Assembly: GCA_002344795.1 (NCBI GenBank)
Contig: DDUM01000041.1
Span: 1 to 36,872, forward strand
Direction: 5' to 3'
Source of the DNA: Flammeovirgaceae bacterium UBA2338
Lineage (GTDB): Bacteria > Bacteroidota > Bacteroidia > Cytophagales > Cyclobacteriaceae
Length of the DNA stretch: 36,872 nt
Notes under the pieces: generated by a model
The model's database searches: none
Told to the model about the DNA's origin: nothing
What the model saw: only the letters and a program-made list of their open reading frames with translations
In this document: in pieces, positions 35,601 through 36,872 of the stretch
Position numbering within the stretch: position 1 is the first letter of the stretch
Layout: each line of letters starts with the position of its first letter
Program-made: the position numbers and the translations under genes

Positions 35601-36872
35601 CTGGTGCAAAGGAAGACGTCCCGCCAAGCACTTTAGAAACATCGGCCACGCATACCGATAAATCGGGGCCGGCAGAAAATATGGCTTTAGGGTTTACCTT
35701 AACCGTGATCGTAAATGGATTGCCCACACATCCCCCGGCTTGGCCTGTGGGTATCACCGTATACGCTACGGTCTGGTCGGTTGTAGTGGTATTGACAAGA
35801 ACATCGTCAATGACAGAACCTGATTTTAAAGAGGTGGTTTCACCAGTCACATTTGCATTCGGTGTTGCTGTCCATGTAAAGTTTGCCAATAGGTTATTAC
35901 CAGGGAAGGTATTTACATTATTCTGAAGGTCATAAGCTACTGAAGTGCCACTGCAAATATCTGGTGCTGACGCAGAAACGCCTTTAGGCTCTGGTTTAAC
36001 AGTAATCGTAATCTGGAATGTAGCTCCCAAACATCCATTTGTTCCAGTAGGAGTAACTGTATACATCACGTTCTGATCAGTATTTGTCAGATTTGTTATT
36101 ACATCTGTGATGTTCGGCCCTACAACAGGCGCTAAACTTTCACCCGTTACTAGTGGATTAACATTATCGGTTGCTACCCAAGAAAATGTGCTACCTACAT
36201 TATTGCCCAGGGTAGCAACATTTTGAAGCAAACTATAATCAATAGCTACATCACTGCACACAATTTTACCATCATTCATTCCAACTGGCTCGGGGTTAAC
36301 CGTAACCACATAGTTCACACTCGACCCGACACAAAACGAACTTCCTGGTCCGGTTGGAGTGATGGTATAAGTTATTGTACCCGGTACACTTCCTACGTTA
36401 ATTGGATTATCAGTTATAGGAGTACTGCCACTTGCTGTCACACTTGCTGGAGTTATTGGTCCACTGATCACGCTGGTCCATGTGTAAGTCGAGCTGGCAA
36501 CGTTGATGGTTGGTGTAAAACTTAATGGACCTGCCCCGCTGCACATAGTTGTGCTTAATACTGGATTGGTGATTACTGGTTTTGGATTTACTGTTACTAT
36601 AATTGTAAATCCAGTACCCACACAAAATGTGGATGCTGGGCCGGTTGGTATTACGGTATATGTAACATTAAGTGGGCTACTTGTTCCATTTGTTGGGGTA
36701 TCTGTAATATTTCCACTTCCCCCGCTTCCATTAGAGCCAGACCAAGTATAAGTTGTTCCTGGAACATTGGATGTTGGGGTAATATTTAGTGTTGTTCCAG
36801 AACAAACAATATGCGTCCCGGCTGGCACAGCATTTCCCACTGGCTGTACATCATTTCTGATCACTACATCAT
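32632..36872 (-). CDS. Giant secreted PKD/Ig-like repeat protein with T9SS sorting domain (5' end outside window)
   Basis: The frame is open to the window edge: a GTG at 36864 sits in an uninterrupted frame (DVV before it) and starts in mid-repeat, so the true start is upstream. Numbering from that GTG, 1410 residues are visible. Four similar units of about 95 residues follow (Cys pairs 21/81, 108/178, 203/278, 304/379, with VIPTGPAS-FCVG and VNPKP junctions), then two divergent Ig-like units, two PKD domains (about 690-770 and 773-870, WQWNFADG and YTWDFGDG) and a jelly-roll-like region (about 885-1080, WWTGKNGN). After these comes a degenerate Omp28-like domain (about 1085-1310), and finally a T9SS type A sorting domain (about 1328-1410, YPNPSNGEV). 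It is likely a surface-anchored or released adhesin; the exact role is unknown. Confidence 0.9.
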   Translation of the reverse strand, partial: DVVIRNDVQPVGNAVPAGTHIVCSGTTLNITPTSNVPGTTYTWSGSNGSGGSGNITDTPTNGTSSPLNVTYTVIPTGPASTFCVGTGFTIIVTVNPKPVITNPVLSTTMCSGAGPLSFTPTINVASSTYTWTSVISGPITPASVTASGSTPITDNPINVGSVPGTITYTITPTGPGSSFCVGSSVNYVVTVNPEPVGMNDGKIVCSDVAIDYSLLQNVATLGNNVGSTFSWVATDNVNPLVTGESLAPVVGPNITDVITNLTNTDQNVMYTVTPTGTNGCLGATFQITITVKPEPKGVSASAPDICSGTSVAYDLQNNVNTFPGNNLLANFTWTATPNANVTGETTSLKSGSVIDDVLVNTTTTDQTVAYTVIPTGQAGGCVGNPFTITVKVNPKAIFSAGPDLSVCVADVSKVLGGTSSFAPGGLLWTGGTGTIINPTSANATYMLSPSDLAVTSPLNITLTLTAGASGACSAIIDQMVLTVNPQPIVVFTGFPLGAPPQMAENNAPIILTGNQVGGVFTISPATSNIGSTTASPVDKASFDPAAVDLGSNFVTYTYTDPNGCTNTDTQEVIVNPVTNVDFTMQYTIGSAPFPFVPINALGEFELCGNVGLVKLVGNPVASSGLPPETQFTSIPAYGGGPTAPISFDGTDYYIQTNGLISDRYRVLFTYKNAFNAITTKIRDIKIFASPVADINVLNSCINSAIDFTDGSSLPATPFPATISGWQWNFADGFFSNQQNPSHNYVASGLYNVSLTVSTTQGCTNIGTEPIRVGDVPVVDYDWSAICNNDDTKFMDQTNPGSISVITNYTWDFGDGDILIGAAGDPVPPGTNGGRTTGTIDNPDHKYTSFGTYNTKLTVDTNDGCNNSLIQKVFILPFSTVTPLATSAYNEDFELTDGGWIEESTLPSDTSWIWGVPTGANITTAASGTKVWWTGKNGNTYFPNEKSVVNGPCFNLTQLDRPMVSLDYWADMENNVDGSVMQYSTDGGISWNIVGPPVGQVNRDEGINWFNGVTIPSNPGAQPLGSYGWTNKLGEWKNGRFNLDMIPPVERDQVRLRIAFASNDGNPPDNTYDGFAFDNVFVGNKKRNVLVEHFTNSALAPSTSGDDYLDNRLADQLAVRSVTDFNDLRYHISFPSPDPLNMENPTDPGARASYYNVSQAPSTIMDGKLDGVKFKGSFLDISNTEIDRRALVDPLFEIVLDTLPTNNSNSITARLSITATQAFSAPLIAQVVLVEKNVGGAKNVVRKQLFGADGATISTPWALGQNLVQSKADVTINVPIINGSQLVLVGYIQDKNTKEIYQSMVINAPVKRGSVVVGLEDEPFDPIATQITMYPNPSNGEVNFGLPSNHMEGYTWRIADQRGVVMLEGNFDNDISGVMSVSVTDLPNGVYHVIITGRNNSASYKKLVVMNRN

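Noticed and set aside
1..36872. CRISPR arrays, tRNA, rRNA, IS or prophage genes
   Set aside because: No regular spacer array, no tRNA cloverleaf, no rRNA-like sequence and no transposase or phage motifs were seen by eye.

Overview
The window looks like chromosomal DNA from a member of the Bacteroidetes, most likely a Cytophagales/Cyclobacteriaceae-type organism. The evidence is a secreted multi-domain protein with a type IX secretion (T9SS) C-terminal sorting domain, an ExbB/ExbD/TonB locus linked to a TPR protein and an outer-membrane beta-barrel, weak Shine-Dalgarno sequences, and several TAnnTTTG promoter -7 elements. Base composition is about 40% GC by eye. I see no rRNA, tRNA, IS element, prophage or CRISPR array. 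Most genes are housekeeping or cell-envelope genes.

Layout. 1-516: start of a secreted beta-helix-like protein on the minus strand, cut by the window edge. 778-2868: secreted M28 carboxypeptidase (glutamate carboxypeptidase II type) followed by a clear terminator. 3073-4293: secreted TPR protein. 12609 down to 4298: a co-directional minus-strand run of TerB-like/ABCG-type transporter, lipoprotein, histone-deacetylase-family enzyme, MHS-family transporter and LigD (Pol-PE-Lig order, with a G9 tract in the linker). 12798-13673: TraB/GumN-family gene broken by an in-frame TAG. 15713-13674: tail-specific protease. 16686-15787: membrane protein with a zinc-ribbon-like Cys4 pattern. 16767-16913: an unlisted 48-aa small ORF. 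17068-17551: two small unknown genes behind two TGTG-N8-CACA palindromes. 18018-17548: MazG-like NTP pyrophosphohydrolase. 18216-19493: tyrosyl-tRNA synthetase.

26991 down to 19496 is one compact minus-strand operon: a 1012-aa TPR protein, a plugless beta-barrel, a SPOR-domain membrane protein, ExbB, ExbD and TonB. The parts resemble a Tol-Pal-like trans-envelope machine (TPR for CpoB, ExbBD for TolQR, TonB for TolA) with a peptidoglycan-binding SPOR component. That functional reading is inference. 29264-27195 is a tight three-gene operon of a TerB-like protein, a rhomboid protease and DNA polymerase III delta (holA).

29371-32635 encodes a sigma-54-dependent NtrC-type regulator followed one base later by a PAS/HisKA/HATPase/REC/Hpt hybrid kinase. 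Together they contain every His and Asp needed for a His-Asp-His-Asp phosphorelay. The window ends inside a giant secreted protein on the minus strand (36872-32632) with Cys-bounded Ig/PKD-like repeats, two PKD domains, a jelly-roll-like region, a degenerate Omp28-like domain and a T9SS sorting signal. Its 5' end lies outside the window.
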